A DNA stretch of 5,625 bases from Bacteroidetes bacterium CG23_combo_of_CG06-09_8_20_14_all_32_9 (GCA_002771395.1 PCSS01000164.1:1-5625), one strand, 5' to 3'; shown: positions 1 to 5,574, counted from the stretch's first letter. Translations and numbers: made by a program. The notes: generated by a model not told the origin, from the letters alone.

Positions 1-359
1 ATTACCGAAAAATTGATTAGATCACGAGTTCTGTTATATATTGTTTGCTCTTTTTTTAAGCTATCTAACGGGGTGAATTTTGCGATAGAAGGACTGTAAC
101 TATGTGATTTTCAAGGATAGGTCAGGAGTTCTGCATTTGGTAGTCATTTAATAGTTATACTTTACCTGTTATTGTTTACCGATTACAAAAAAATAAAGAA
201 ATATTGAAGCACATCAAAAGTTAGAAGCGGATAATTTTAGATGTTTGTCAATCTTTTGAGTACATTTATCAAATAATATAAAATAAGTAAGAAATTTCTA
301 TTTTTTTCTAAACAAATCATTACTACCTTACCCACCTTAAAAATCTGTTTAAGCAATAA
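1..359. other. gene-free leader region upstream of the receiver gene
   Basis: No convincing coding region is visible on either strand. The stretch contains one copy of the GGGGTGAAT dispersed repeat (53-88, listed separately). It also has two near-identical 12-mers exactly 100 bases apart, TCACGAGTTCTG at 22-33 and TCAGGAGTTCTG at 122-133. A weak 7-bp inverted repeat, TCAAAAG 214-220 with CTTTTGA 253-259, is also present. I found no exact TAnnTTTG promoter box ahead of the gene at 360, so its promoter is unassigned. An in-frame TAA at 357-359 lies directly before the ATG. Confidence 0.7.
53..88 (+). repeat. GGGGTGAAT dispersed repeat, copy A
   Basis: The core reads GCTATCTAACGGGGTGAAT (60-78). 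The 26 bases 53-78 recur in inverted orientation at 5533-5558 with one mismatch (position 59). A diverged copy lies at 5551-5574 and a partial one at 5612-5624. CTATC at 61-65 can pair with GATAG at 84-88 around an 18-base loop. No transposase is nearby. It resembles a dispersed intergenic repeat or the end of a small non-autonomous element. Its function is unknown. Confidence 0.7.
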
Positions 360-899
360 ATGGTAAGTATTAAAGAATCAGATATAAACATATATCTTAT
401 TGACGATGATGAATTGTCAAATAAGATACTTAGAACGAAGTTTGAGGAGGATAACGATTATAAAATTTATTTTTTTGCAAGTGGTGAAGAATTTCTTAAA
501 TACTTACTTAAAAATAAATTTAGTAAGCGGCAGGTTCATATTGCAATTTTAGATTATCTTTTACAAACAATAGCCAACCCACATGGTAAAAACGGAATAG
601 ATATTTTAAAAACTATTCGCGAAATAAATCCCGAAATTGAAGTTATTATGCTTTCGGGAGTTGATGATATTGACCTTGCAACACTTTCAATAAAATGCGG
701 AGCAGTTTCTTTTGTCAAAAAAAATGAAAACTCATTTTTGAGAATACAAAATAACGTGAAATTTATTATAAGTAAAAAAAAATTAAAACTAACTAAAAAT
801 CAAAGTTTGACAACAAGATTTGTGTTTTTTACATTAATTTTCGTAGTTTTTCTATTTGGCATCTATTACGTTTTCAGCGAATTTGTATTAAACAAATGA
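360..899 (+). CDS. membrane-anchored single-domain response regulator (receiver)
   Basis: The 179-residue protein is a CheY-like receiver with no DNA-binding or enzymatic output domain. The acidic pocket is D15-D16-D17, directly after strand 1 (IYLIDDDE). The predicted phosphoacceptor is D65 in AILDYLL, the switch Ser is S99 in MLSG, and the conserved Lys is K120 (or K121) in SFVKK. All catalytic positions are present, so phosphotransfer from a histidine kinase is expected. After a Lys-rich linker (about 138-147), residues 154-176 form one hydrophobic segment rich in Phe, Val, Ile and Leu. This would be a C-terminal membrane anchor with the receiver in the cytoplasm. No kinase is encoded in the window, so the partner is unknown. 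The ATG is fixed by an in-frame TAA immediately upstream. htpG begins 85 bases downstream; co-transcription is possible but unproven. From memory, similar receivers with a tail anchor occur in Bacteroidota; their role is not established. Confidence 0.85.
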   Translation: MVSIKESDINIYLIDDDELSNKILRTKFEEDNDYKIYFFASGEEFLKYLLKNKFSKRQVHIAILDYLLQTIANPHGKNGIDILKTIREINPEIEVIMLSGVDDIDLATLSIKCGAVSFVKKNENSFLRIQNNVKFIISKKKLKLTKNQSLTTRFVFFTLIFVVFLFGIYYVFSEFVLNK

Positions 900-915
900 C
901 TTGCTAACTGCCGTA

Positions 916-947
916 TTGTCATATTTTCCTTTATGGCATATACTTTG
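916..947 (+). promoter_or_regulatory. weak candidate promoter for htpG
   Basis: TTG at 916-918 could be a -33 element. TATACTTTG at 939-947 resembles the Bacteroidota -7 box TAnnTTTG, but its spacing is wrong by one base (TA-tac-TTTG or TA-c-TTTG). The site is placed about 37 bases before the htpG ATG. The element is imperfect, so htpG may instead be read through from the receiver gene. I see no heat-shock-type operator such as a CIRCE repeat here. Confidence 0.3.
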
Positions 948-984
948 AAAAACTGCCCCGTTTAATTTTAATAAAATTTTAATT

Positions 985-3033
985 ATGCAAAAAGGTTCAA
1001 TTGGTGTAACAACCGAGAATATTTTTCCGATTATAAAAAAGTTTCTGTATTCTGAACATGAAATTTTTCTTCGCGAGCTTGTTTCTAACGCTATAGACGC
1101 CACAAATAAGCTAAAAATATCAGCATCACATGGCGAATATAAAGGCAATACAGAAAATCTTAAAATAAATGTAAGTGTTGATAAAGGGAAAAATACACTT
1201 ACCATTTCCGATTACGGAATAGGAATGACTGCCGAAGAAGTTGATAAATATATTAATCAGATTGCTTTTTCAGGAGCGGGAGAATTTTTAGAAAAATATA
1301 AAGACAACCCTTCAATAATTGGTCATTTTGGACTTGGTTTTTATTCAATTTTTATGGTAGCTAAAAAAGTTGAATTAATTACCCTGTCTTATAAAGAAGG
1401 TGCAAAATCTGTAAAATGGACCTGCGATGGTTCGCCTGAATTTACTATAGAAGATACAGAAAAATCGGAAGTGGGTACTACTGTTATTCTATATCTTGAT
1501 GACGATAATAAAGAGTTTACCGAAGAAACAAAAATTAATGAACTGTTAAGTAAATATTGCAAATTTTTACCAATAGAAATTGCTTTTGGAAAAGAAAAAG
1601 AATGGAAAGACGGAAAATACAAAGAAACCGGCAAAGATCATATTATTAACAATACCAAACCCTTGTGGATACGCAAGCCGGCAGAATTAAAGGAAGAAGA
1701 TTATAACTCATTTTACAAAGAACTTTACCCTGCATCGTTTGACGAGCCTCTTTTTAATATTCATATTAATGTAGATTATCCGTTTAATCTTACCGGGATT
1801 TTATACTTTCCAAAAATCAGAAACAACTTTGAAATTCAGAAAAATAAAATTCAGCTTTATTGTCATCAGGTATTTGTAACCAACCAGATTGAAGGAATTG
1901 TTCCCGATTTTCTTACTTTGTTACATGGCGTTATTGATTCACCCGATATTCCTTTAAATGTTTCGAGAAGTTTCCTGCAAGGCGACCCAAATGTTAAGAA
2001 AATATCATCACATGTTACAAAAAAAGTTGCTGACCGACTTCAGGAAATATTTAAAAATCAACGTTCCGACTTTGAAAAGAAATGGGACGATTTAAAAATT
2101 TTTATACAGTACGGAATGATTTCCGATGATAAGTTTTATGAAAGAGCTGAAAAATTCGTTCTTTTAAAAAATATTGATGATAAATGTTTTACACTTGAAG
2201 AATATGAAAAATTAATAAAAGCAAACCAAACCGATAAACACAAAAACGCCGTTTATTTATATGCCACAAATAAAGAAGAACAATACACATATATTGATGC
2301 TGCCAAAAACAAAGGCTATGATGTTTTATTTATGGATGGTCAGCTCGATGCTCACTTTATTAATCATTTGGAAAGCAAACTTAAAAACACTATTTTTAAA
2401 AGGGTTGATGCTGACACTATCGAAAAACTAATTGAAAAAGAAGAAATTAAAAAAGTTGAATTAACTGATGAAGAACAAACAGAACTTCGTCATATCTTAC
2501 TGGGAGCACTTCCCAAAAATTATCAATTTTTTATTTCTTTTGAAGCTCTTTCCGAGAAAGATTCACCTTTGCTTATTACCCGTTCGGAATATATGCGCCG
2601 CATGAAAGATATGTCGATGATGAACGGTGGACAAGGAATGTACGGAAATTTGCCTGATAGTTATTCGTTAATTGTAAATACAAATCATACATTGTTAAAC
2701 AAATTAACAGAGCAAAAAAATAAAGACCTTCACCAAAACCTTGAAGAATTTTCCAATGAATTAAATCCTTTAAAACTCGAAAAAATAAAACTTGACGAAA
2801 TATTAAAAGACAAAAAAGAAAAGGATATTTTGCCGGCAGAAAAAGATAAAAAGTCAGAATTATCAAAGAAAATTGAAGAAATTGAAAGCAAAAAACACAA
2901 TACTCTTGAAGATTTCGGCAAAAATAATAAAATTGTAAATCAATTAATTGACATTGCACTTTTATCACATAACTTACTTAAAGGCGAAGCACTTAATAAA
3001 TTTGTAAAACGAAGCGTTGAACTAATTAAGTAG
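985..3033 (+). CDS. htpG: molecular chaperone HtpG (Hsp90 family)
   Basis: HtpG is a cytosolic, homodimeric, ATP-driven chaperone that remodels client proteins, often together with DnaK. The N-terminal GHKL ATPase domain (about 1-210) shows helix 1 with E31, N35 and D38 (ELVSNAIDAT), the nucleotide-binding DYGIGM at 76-81, the lid/glycine motif GHFGLGFYS at 113-121, and GTT at 164-166. The middle domain begins near PLWIRKPAEL (226-235) and carries the conserved PLNVSRSFLQ at 323-332, whose R328 corresponds to the Arg that contacts the ATP gamma-phosphate. The C-terminal dimerisation part includes MRRMKDM at 537-543 and a Lys/Glu-rich helical stretch at about 575-640. That stretch explains the 682-residue length and is, from memory, usual for Bacteroidota HtpG. 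All key residues are present and the gene is intact. Asp is encoded mostly by GAT. No clear terminator follows in the 202-base gap before the next gene. Confidence 0.98.
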   Translation: MQKGSIGVTTENIFPIIKKFLYSEHEIFLRELVSNAIDATNKLKISASHGEYKGNTENLKINVSVDKGKNTLTISDYGIGMTAEEVDKYINQIAFSGAGEFLEKYKDNPSIIGHFGLGFYSIFMVAKKVELITLSYKEGAKSVKWTCDGSPEFTIEDTEKSEVGTTVILYLDDDNKEFTEETKINELLSKYCKFLPIEIAFGKEKEWKDGKYKETGKDHIINNTKPLWIRKPAELKEEDYNSFYKELYPASFDEPLFNIHINVDYPFNLTGILYFPKIRNNFEIQKNKIQLYCHQVFVTNQIEGIVPDFLTLLHGVIDSPDIPLNVSRSFLQGDPNVKKISSHVTKKVADRLQEIFKNQRSDFEKKWDDLKIFIQYGMISDDKFYERAEKFVLLKNIDDKCFTLEEYEKLIKANQTDKHKNAVYLYATNKEEQYTYIDAAKNKGYDVLFMDGQLDAHFINHLESKLKNTIFKRVDADTIEKLIEKEEIKKVELTDEEQTELRHILLGALPKNYQFFISFEALSEKDSPLLITRSEYMRRMKDMSMMNGGQGMYGNLPDSYSLIVNTNHTLLNKLTEQKNKDLHQNLEEFSNELNPLKLEKIKLDEILKDKKEKDILPAEKDKKSELSKKIEEIESKKHNTLEDFGKNNKIVNQLIDIALLSHNLLKGEALNKFVKRSVELIK

Positions 3034-3136
3034 AGTTTGTCCCATAAAGTAACGAAAACCTGTAAATTTATGTTAACGGGACTTCTAAAAATTGCTTTTT
3101 CTTTGTTGCACTTCAATTTTAAAATCCTCATTTACC

Positions 3137-3154
3137 CTGTTAAATACTGTTAAA
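3137..3154 (+). repeat. CTGTTAAA direct repeat upstream of the DUF2130 promoter
   Basis: CTGTTAAA occurs at 3137-3144 and again at 3147-3154, a 10-base period of about one helical turn. It lies just upstream of the predicted -33 position. That placement and phasing would suit an activator or repressor site. In such A+T-rich DNA two 8-mers can also arise by chance. Confidence 0.3.
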
Positions 3155-3164
3155 ATTAAAAATA

Positions 3165-3196
3165 CTGCGCTGGATAATAAATAATTTATATTTTTG
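3165..3196 (+). promoter_or_regulatory. Bacteroidota-type promoter for the DUF2130 gene
   Basis: TATTTTTG at 3189-3196 matches the -7 consensus TAnnTTTG exactly. CTG at 3165-3167, 21 bases upstream, matches two of three bases of the TTG -33 element. Transcription would start near 3201-3205, giving an A-rich leader of about 30 bases before the ATG at 3236. There is no Shine-Dalgarno sequence, as is normal in this phylum. The promoter makes the gene a separate transcription unit from htpG. Confidence 0.6.
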
Positions 3197-3235
3197 CACC
3201 CGATAACTTTATTTAAAAACAAAAAACTTTAAAAA

Positions 3236-4546
3236 ATGGAAGAACAAGTAACGAACACAAAAATTAATTGTCCCAAATGCGGACACGAATTCAATGTTGA
3301 AGATGTATTAGCACATCAAATTGAAGAAAAATATAAGATGGAATTAAACAACAAAATTTCTGAAATTGAAAGCGACTTTAAGAAAAAAGAAAACTCTTTA
3401 GCTAAAAAAGAAAGTGAGCTTAAACAAAAAACTGCTGACATAGAGCAGCAAATAGAAGCGAAAACAAAATTAGAAGTTGACAAAAAGGAAAAGGAAATTA
3501 AGAAAAAAATCCAAGAGGACTACGAAGGACAACTTTCACAACTGAATGCCGACCTTGAAAGCAAACGCAAAGAAAACCTGGACCTCAGAAAAATAGAGTT
3601 GGAGAACATAAAACTTAAAAACGACCTTGACTTACAAAAAATTCATATTGAAGCAGAGTTTGAGAAAAAAAGAAAAGAGGAATTAAAAACCCTGACCACA
3701 ACTTTAAAAGAAAATTTCAGAGATGAATTTGAATTACAACTAAAAGACAAAGACCAACAACTTTCAACTCTCAAAGAACAAATTGAGATAATGAAAAAGA
3801 AGTCCGAGCAAGGTTCGCAGCAGCAACAAGGTGAAGTTCTTGAAAATTATGTAGAAGAAATATTAAAAGATGCTCACCCGTTTGACAGAATTGAAGAAAT
3901 AAAAAAAGGACAACACGGTGCCGACATTTTACAAATAGTTGTAAATAACACAGGCAACGAGTGTGGCAAAATTTTATACGAGTGCAAAAGAGCCAAGACC
4001 TTCAAAAACGAGTGGATAGACAAACTAAAAAGCGATGCACTTGAAGCGAAAGCGGAACTGAAAGTATTGGTAACGGAAGCATTGCCAGATAGAGTTGAAA
4101 AAATATCAATTGTTGACGGCATCTGTATTTGTAAGTATCAAGACGTTAAAGGTGTTTCTGCATTACTTCGTGACAGGTTAATTCAAACTTCATTTTTAAA
4201 TTCTTCTCAAATAAACAAAGGTGAGAAAATGCAAATGCTATACGACTACCTGATAAGTGAAGAATTTAAAATGCAACTCACAGGTATTATAGAGGGCTTC
4301 AATGAATTGCAACATTCATACATTGACGAGAAGAAAAAAATGCAAGCACTTTGGAAACAAAGAGAAAAACAACTGGAAAAAATTCTATTAAGGACAACAG
4401 GTTTTTATGGTTCAATTAGAGGAATTGCCGGAGCAAACGCACCGGTAATTGAATTGCTTGAGACACCAAAACTTATACTTGAACTAAACGAAAATCGTGA
4501 ACCGCAAAGAAAGTCAAAAAACAATCTTGAAGACATAGAATTGTAA
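3236..4546 (+). CDS. DUF2130 family protein: CxxC motif, long coiled coil, PD-(D/E)XK-like domain
   Basis: The 436-residue protein has three parts. Residues 10-19 hold a single CPKCGHEF (C12, C15), half of a zinc ribbon. Residues about 28-192 are almost uninterrupted Lys/Glu/Gln-rich helix with heptad-like hydrophobics, predicted to be a long coiled coil. Residues about 199-415 match the uncharacterised DUF2130 family (COG4487 by my recollection), with characteristic LENYVEEIL, GADILQ, YECKRAK, LVTEALP, EKMQMLYDYLIS and TTGFYGSIRGIAG. E203, D230, E249 and K251 are arranged as in PD-(D/E)XK nucleases: a helix Glu, then Asp, then E-x-K. A DNA- or RNA-cleaving role is therefore an inference; no function is established. 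No signal peptide or membrane segment is seen. Asp is encoded by GAC in about 19 of 24 cases, against roughly a third in htpG, which suggests a different origin. The ATG follows a matched promoter at a suitable distance. Confidence 0.88.
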   Translation: MEEQVTNTKINCPKCGHEFNVEDVLAHQIEEKYKMELNNKISEIESDFKKKENSLAKKESELKQKTADIEQQIEAKTKLEVDKKEKEIKKKIQEDYEGQLSQLNADLESKRKENLDLRKIELENIKLKNDLDLQKIHIEAEFEKKRKEELKTLTTTLKENFRDEFELQLKDKDQQLSTLKEQIEIMKKKSEQGSQQQQGEVLENYVEEILKDAHPFDRIEEIKKGQHGADILQIVVNNTGNECGKILYECKRAKTFKNEWIDKLKSDALEAKAELKVLVTEALPDRVEKISIVDGICICKYQDVKGVSALLRDRLIQTSFLNSSQINKGEKMQMLYDYLISEEFKMQLTGIIEGFNELQHSYIDEKKKMQALWKQREKQLEKILLRTTGFYGSIRGIAGANAPVIELLETPKLILELNENREPQRKSKNNLEDIEL

Positions 4547-4620
4547 CGACAGAACTTCGTGAGACGGAAACGGCAGCAGCTAACACGGCGCTGATTTAAT
4601 GTGATGTTACGCAAAAGAAA
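4547..4620 (+). other. G+C-richer 3' flank of the DUF2130 gene
   Basis: The bases directly after the stop codon (about 4547-4593) are visibly richer in G and C than the rest of the intergenic DNA. They include a small dyad, CAGC 4577-4580 with GCTG 4590-4593. AGCTAAC (4578-4584) and GTTACGC (4606-4612) each match six of seven positions of the outer integron attC boxes (RYYYAAC and GTTRRRY). They are only 35 bases apart overall, shorter than known attC sites. This may be a remnant of the DNA that brought in the gene. Confidence 0.3.
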
Positions 4621-4726
4621 TTGAATAAGCCCCAAGTCTCAAATCCCAAATTCAAAGGGAAAAAACAATGCTTTCCTTGCTCTTTGGACTTGGAATTTGG
4701 TTCTTGGGGACTTGGGGTTTTATTCA
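4621..4726. repeat. long imperfect palindrome of TTGG/CCAA words; possible bidirectional terminator
   Basis: The left arm 4621-4657 and right arm 4682-4726 are imperfect reverse complements. Matching blocks include TTGAATAAGCCCCAAGT on the left against ACTTGGGGTTTTATTCA on the right, and CAAATTCAAAG-like against CTTTG plus AATTTGG. The right arm carries about seven extra bases, and inner GGAAA/TTTCC pairs continue towards the tip. Each arm is a degenerate tandem of a short word: CAA starts are 6-7 bases apart on the left and TTGG starts 6-8 apart on the right. The palindrome lies between the convergent DUF2130 gene and tRNA-Arg, where a two-way terminator would fit. TTTTATT follows the stem on the + strand, but this is not a strong U-tract. 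It resembles repeats dispersed in Bacteroidota genomes, from memory. Confidence 0.7.
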
Positions 4727-4755
4727 CTGTCTTTTTGCTCCCTCTGTATTTCTTG

Positions 4756-4829
4756 TGATTCCGGCGCGATTCGAACGCGCGGCCCACAGCTTAGAAGGCT
4801 GTTGCTCTATCCAACTGAGCTACGGAACC
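4756..4829 (-). tRNA. tRNA-Arg, anticodon TCT
   Basis: A complete 74-base cloverleaf reads on the minus strand. The acceptor stem is GGTTCCG with CGGAATC (one G-T pair). The D arm is GCTC/GAGC with an AGTTGGATA loop. The anticodon stem is ACAGC/GCTGT around CTTCTAA, giving anticodon TCT at 4793-4795. The variable loop has five bases, and the T arm is GCGCG/CGCGC with TTCGAAT. The discriminator is A at 4756. The 3' CCA is not encoded and must be added after transcription. It decodes AGA, a frequent Arg codon in such A+T-rich genomes. It lies 21 bases downstream of the epimerase gene on the same strand, so it may be processed from a shared transcript. Confidence 0.97.
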
Positions 4830-4850
4830 AATGGGGATGCAAAAGTACAA

Positions 4851-5258
4851 TTATTTTTTGTCCTCGCAAACTTCTATCAAAACACCATGAGCAGACTTTG
4901 GATTAAGAAATGCAATATCCAAACCTTCGGCGCCTTTGCGGGTAGTTTTATCAATTAACTGAACTCCATTATTTTCAAGTTCAGATAATACATCTTTTAT
5001 TTCTTTAACTGCAAAGGCGATATGATGAATTCCTTCGCCTTTTTTTTCAATAAATTTACCTATTGCACCGTCAGGTTCAGTAGTTTCTAATAATTCAATT
5101 TTAGTTTGACCAATCATAAAAAAAGCGATTTTTACCTTTTGGTCTTTTACTTCTTCTATGGAATAACATTTTAATCCTAATTTATCTTCGTAAAATTTAA
5201 TGGCATCATTAAGATTTGAAACGGCAATTCCGATGTGTTCAATGTGTGATATATTCAT
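4851..5258 (-). CDS. mce: methylmalonyl-CoA epimerase (VOC superfamily)
   Basis: This enzyme interconverts (R)- and (S)-methylmalonyl-CoA in the cytosol. It links methylmalonyl-CoA mutase (succinyl-CoA) with the carboxylase or decarboxylase steps of propionate metabolism. The 135 residues are the usual family length and form two vicinal-oxygen-chelate modules. The first starts at IEHIGIAVSNLNDAIKFY, and the second at GIHHIAFAVKEI. The four metal ligands can be read as H8, E55 (KIELLE), H79 (GIHHIAF) and E129 (GVLIEV), corresponding to the His/Gln-or-Glu/His/Glu set of characterised epimerases. GAEGLDIAFLNPKSAHGVLIE (about 109-129) is the typical C-terminal signature. A glyoxalase or other VOC enzyme is less likely because of this signature. 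The gene has a good -7 box 28 bases upstream and is followed by tRNA-Arg, not by a decarboxylase gene. Confidence 0.93.
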   Translation of the reverse strand: MNISHIEHIGIAVSNLNDAIKFYEDKLGLKCYSIEEVKDQKVKIAFFMIGQTKIELLETTEPDGAIGKFIEKKGEGIHHIAFAVKEIKDVLSELENNGVQLIDKTTRKGAEGLDIAFLNPKSAHGVLIEVCEDKK

Positions 5259-5286
5259 ATTAGTAAAATTTTCAAATTAAAATCAT

Positions 5287-5294
5287 CAAAGTTA
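5287..5294 (-). promoter_or_regulatory. -7 promoter element of the epimerase gene
   Basis: Read on the minus strand this is TAACTTTG, an exact match to TAnnTTTG, ending 28 bases before the ATG at 5258. Transcription would begin near 5280. No TTG -33 element is found at the expected distance. That position (about 5314-5318) falls inside the left arm of the TTCG palindrome. An identical TAACTTTG lies further upstream at 5447-5454 and could act as a second, weaker start with a longer leader. Confidence 0.5.
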
Positions 5295-5297
5295 TTA

Positions 5298-5395
5298 CCT
5301 CATCGAAGTATGAATCTTTTACGAACATACGAATTACGAAAGTGCCCGTAGGTTCGTATTTCGTAAATTCGTATTTTTTGTTCGTACTTCGGTGG
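5298..5395. repeat. long imperfect palindrome of TTCG/CGAA words
   Basis: The left arm 5304-5341 is rich in CGAA words and the right arm 5359-5391 in TTCG words. They pair as CGAAGTATGAA with TTCGTACTTCG and as ATACGAATTACGAAA with TTTCGTAAATTCGTAT. The loop is 5342-5358. Weaker pairing extends outward (CCTCATCGAAG with CTTCGGTGGAA). Within the right arm TTCG starts recur at steps of 7, 8, 13 and 7 bases. The left edge lies only ten bases upstream of the epimerase -7 box, so the palindrome covers the region where the -33 element should be. No coding capacity is seen. Confidence 0.75.
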
Positions 5396-5517
5396 AATAA
5401 TGTGGGGAAGTTATTTTAACCAGCTCTTTATTTTAAGTGTAAATTACAAAGTTATAAACTTTAAACTTTTTTTTGTTAACCTAAAATCCGCAATTTAAAA
5501 AACTATTTTCCAATTTT
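5396..5517. other. A+T-rich gene-free stretch
   Basis: No gene is seen. There is a perfect short dyad, AAAGTT-ATA-AACTTT, at 5448-5462, followed by a run of eight T at 5467-5474. On the minus strand TAACTTTG at 5447-5454 is an exact match to the Bacteroidota -7 consensus but lacks an obvious -33 partner. It could serve a longer epimerase transcript that passes through the TTCG palindrome. Confidence 0.5.
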
Positions 5518-5534
5518 CCGCTGATACCGCTGAT
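5518..5534 (+). repeat. CCGCTGAT tandem pair
   Basis: CCGCTGAT at 5518-5525 and again at 5527-5534, separated by one A, gives a 9-base period. The second copy overlaps the end of GGGGT repeat copy B by two bases. Words of the CGCTGAT type are, from memory, another intergenic repeat seen in Bacteroidota. Two units alone do not prove membership. Confidence 0.45.
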
Positions 5535-5574
5535 TCACCCCGTTAGATAGCGTAAAAATTCACCCCGTTGGATA
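5533..5574 (-). repeat. GGGGTGAAT repeat, tandem copies C and B
   Basis: Read on the minus strand, copy C (5574-5551) is TATCCAACGGGGTGAATTTT followed by TACG. Copy B starts 25 bases later at 5549 with TATCTAACGGGGTGAAT. Bases 5533-5558 are the inverted match (25 of 26) to copy A at 53-78. The two units therefore form a short 25-base tandem. The constant core is TATCYAACGGGGTGAAT. Confidence 0.75.

Noticed and set aside
290..299. AGAAATTTCT palindrome upstream of the receiver gene as an operator
   Set aside because: A 10-base A+T-only-core palindrome is expected by chance in such DNA, and it is not placed against any recognisable promoter.
3039..3082. GTCCC/GGGAC inverted repeat after htpG as a terminator
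   Set aside because: The stem is only five pairs around a 34-base loop and has no T-run behind it. Inner ATAAA/TTTAT pairing needs a large asymmetric bulge.
888..3131. Minus-strand open frames inside and at the edges of htpG
   Set aside because: They are antisense shadows of a well-supported gene. Their composition is Ser/Phe/Leu-rich and they have no recognisable domain.
985..4546. htpG and the DUF2130 gene as a joint defence or chaperone-nuclease system
   Set aside because: The genes are 202 bases apart, the second has its own promoter, and HtpG is a complete, ordinary housekeeping form. Adjacency alone is not evidence.
3874..4635. Minus-strand open frames inside the DUF2130 gene
   Set aside because: They lie antisense to conserved DUF2130 motifs and have no independent support.
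4596..4958. Open frames on both strands across the TTGG palindrome and the tRNA
   Set aside because: Their translations are the palindrome and tRNA read as protein (Trp/Gly/Leu- or Lys/Ser-rich, no family resemblance), and one runs antisense into mce.
53..5574. A 5.4-kb composite transposon bounded by the inverted 26-bp repeats
   Set aside because: The interval contains housekeeping genes (htpG, a tRNA, mce) and no transposase, and more copies of the repeat lie outside it. A dispersed repeat family explains this better.
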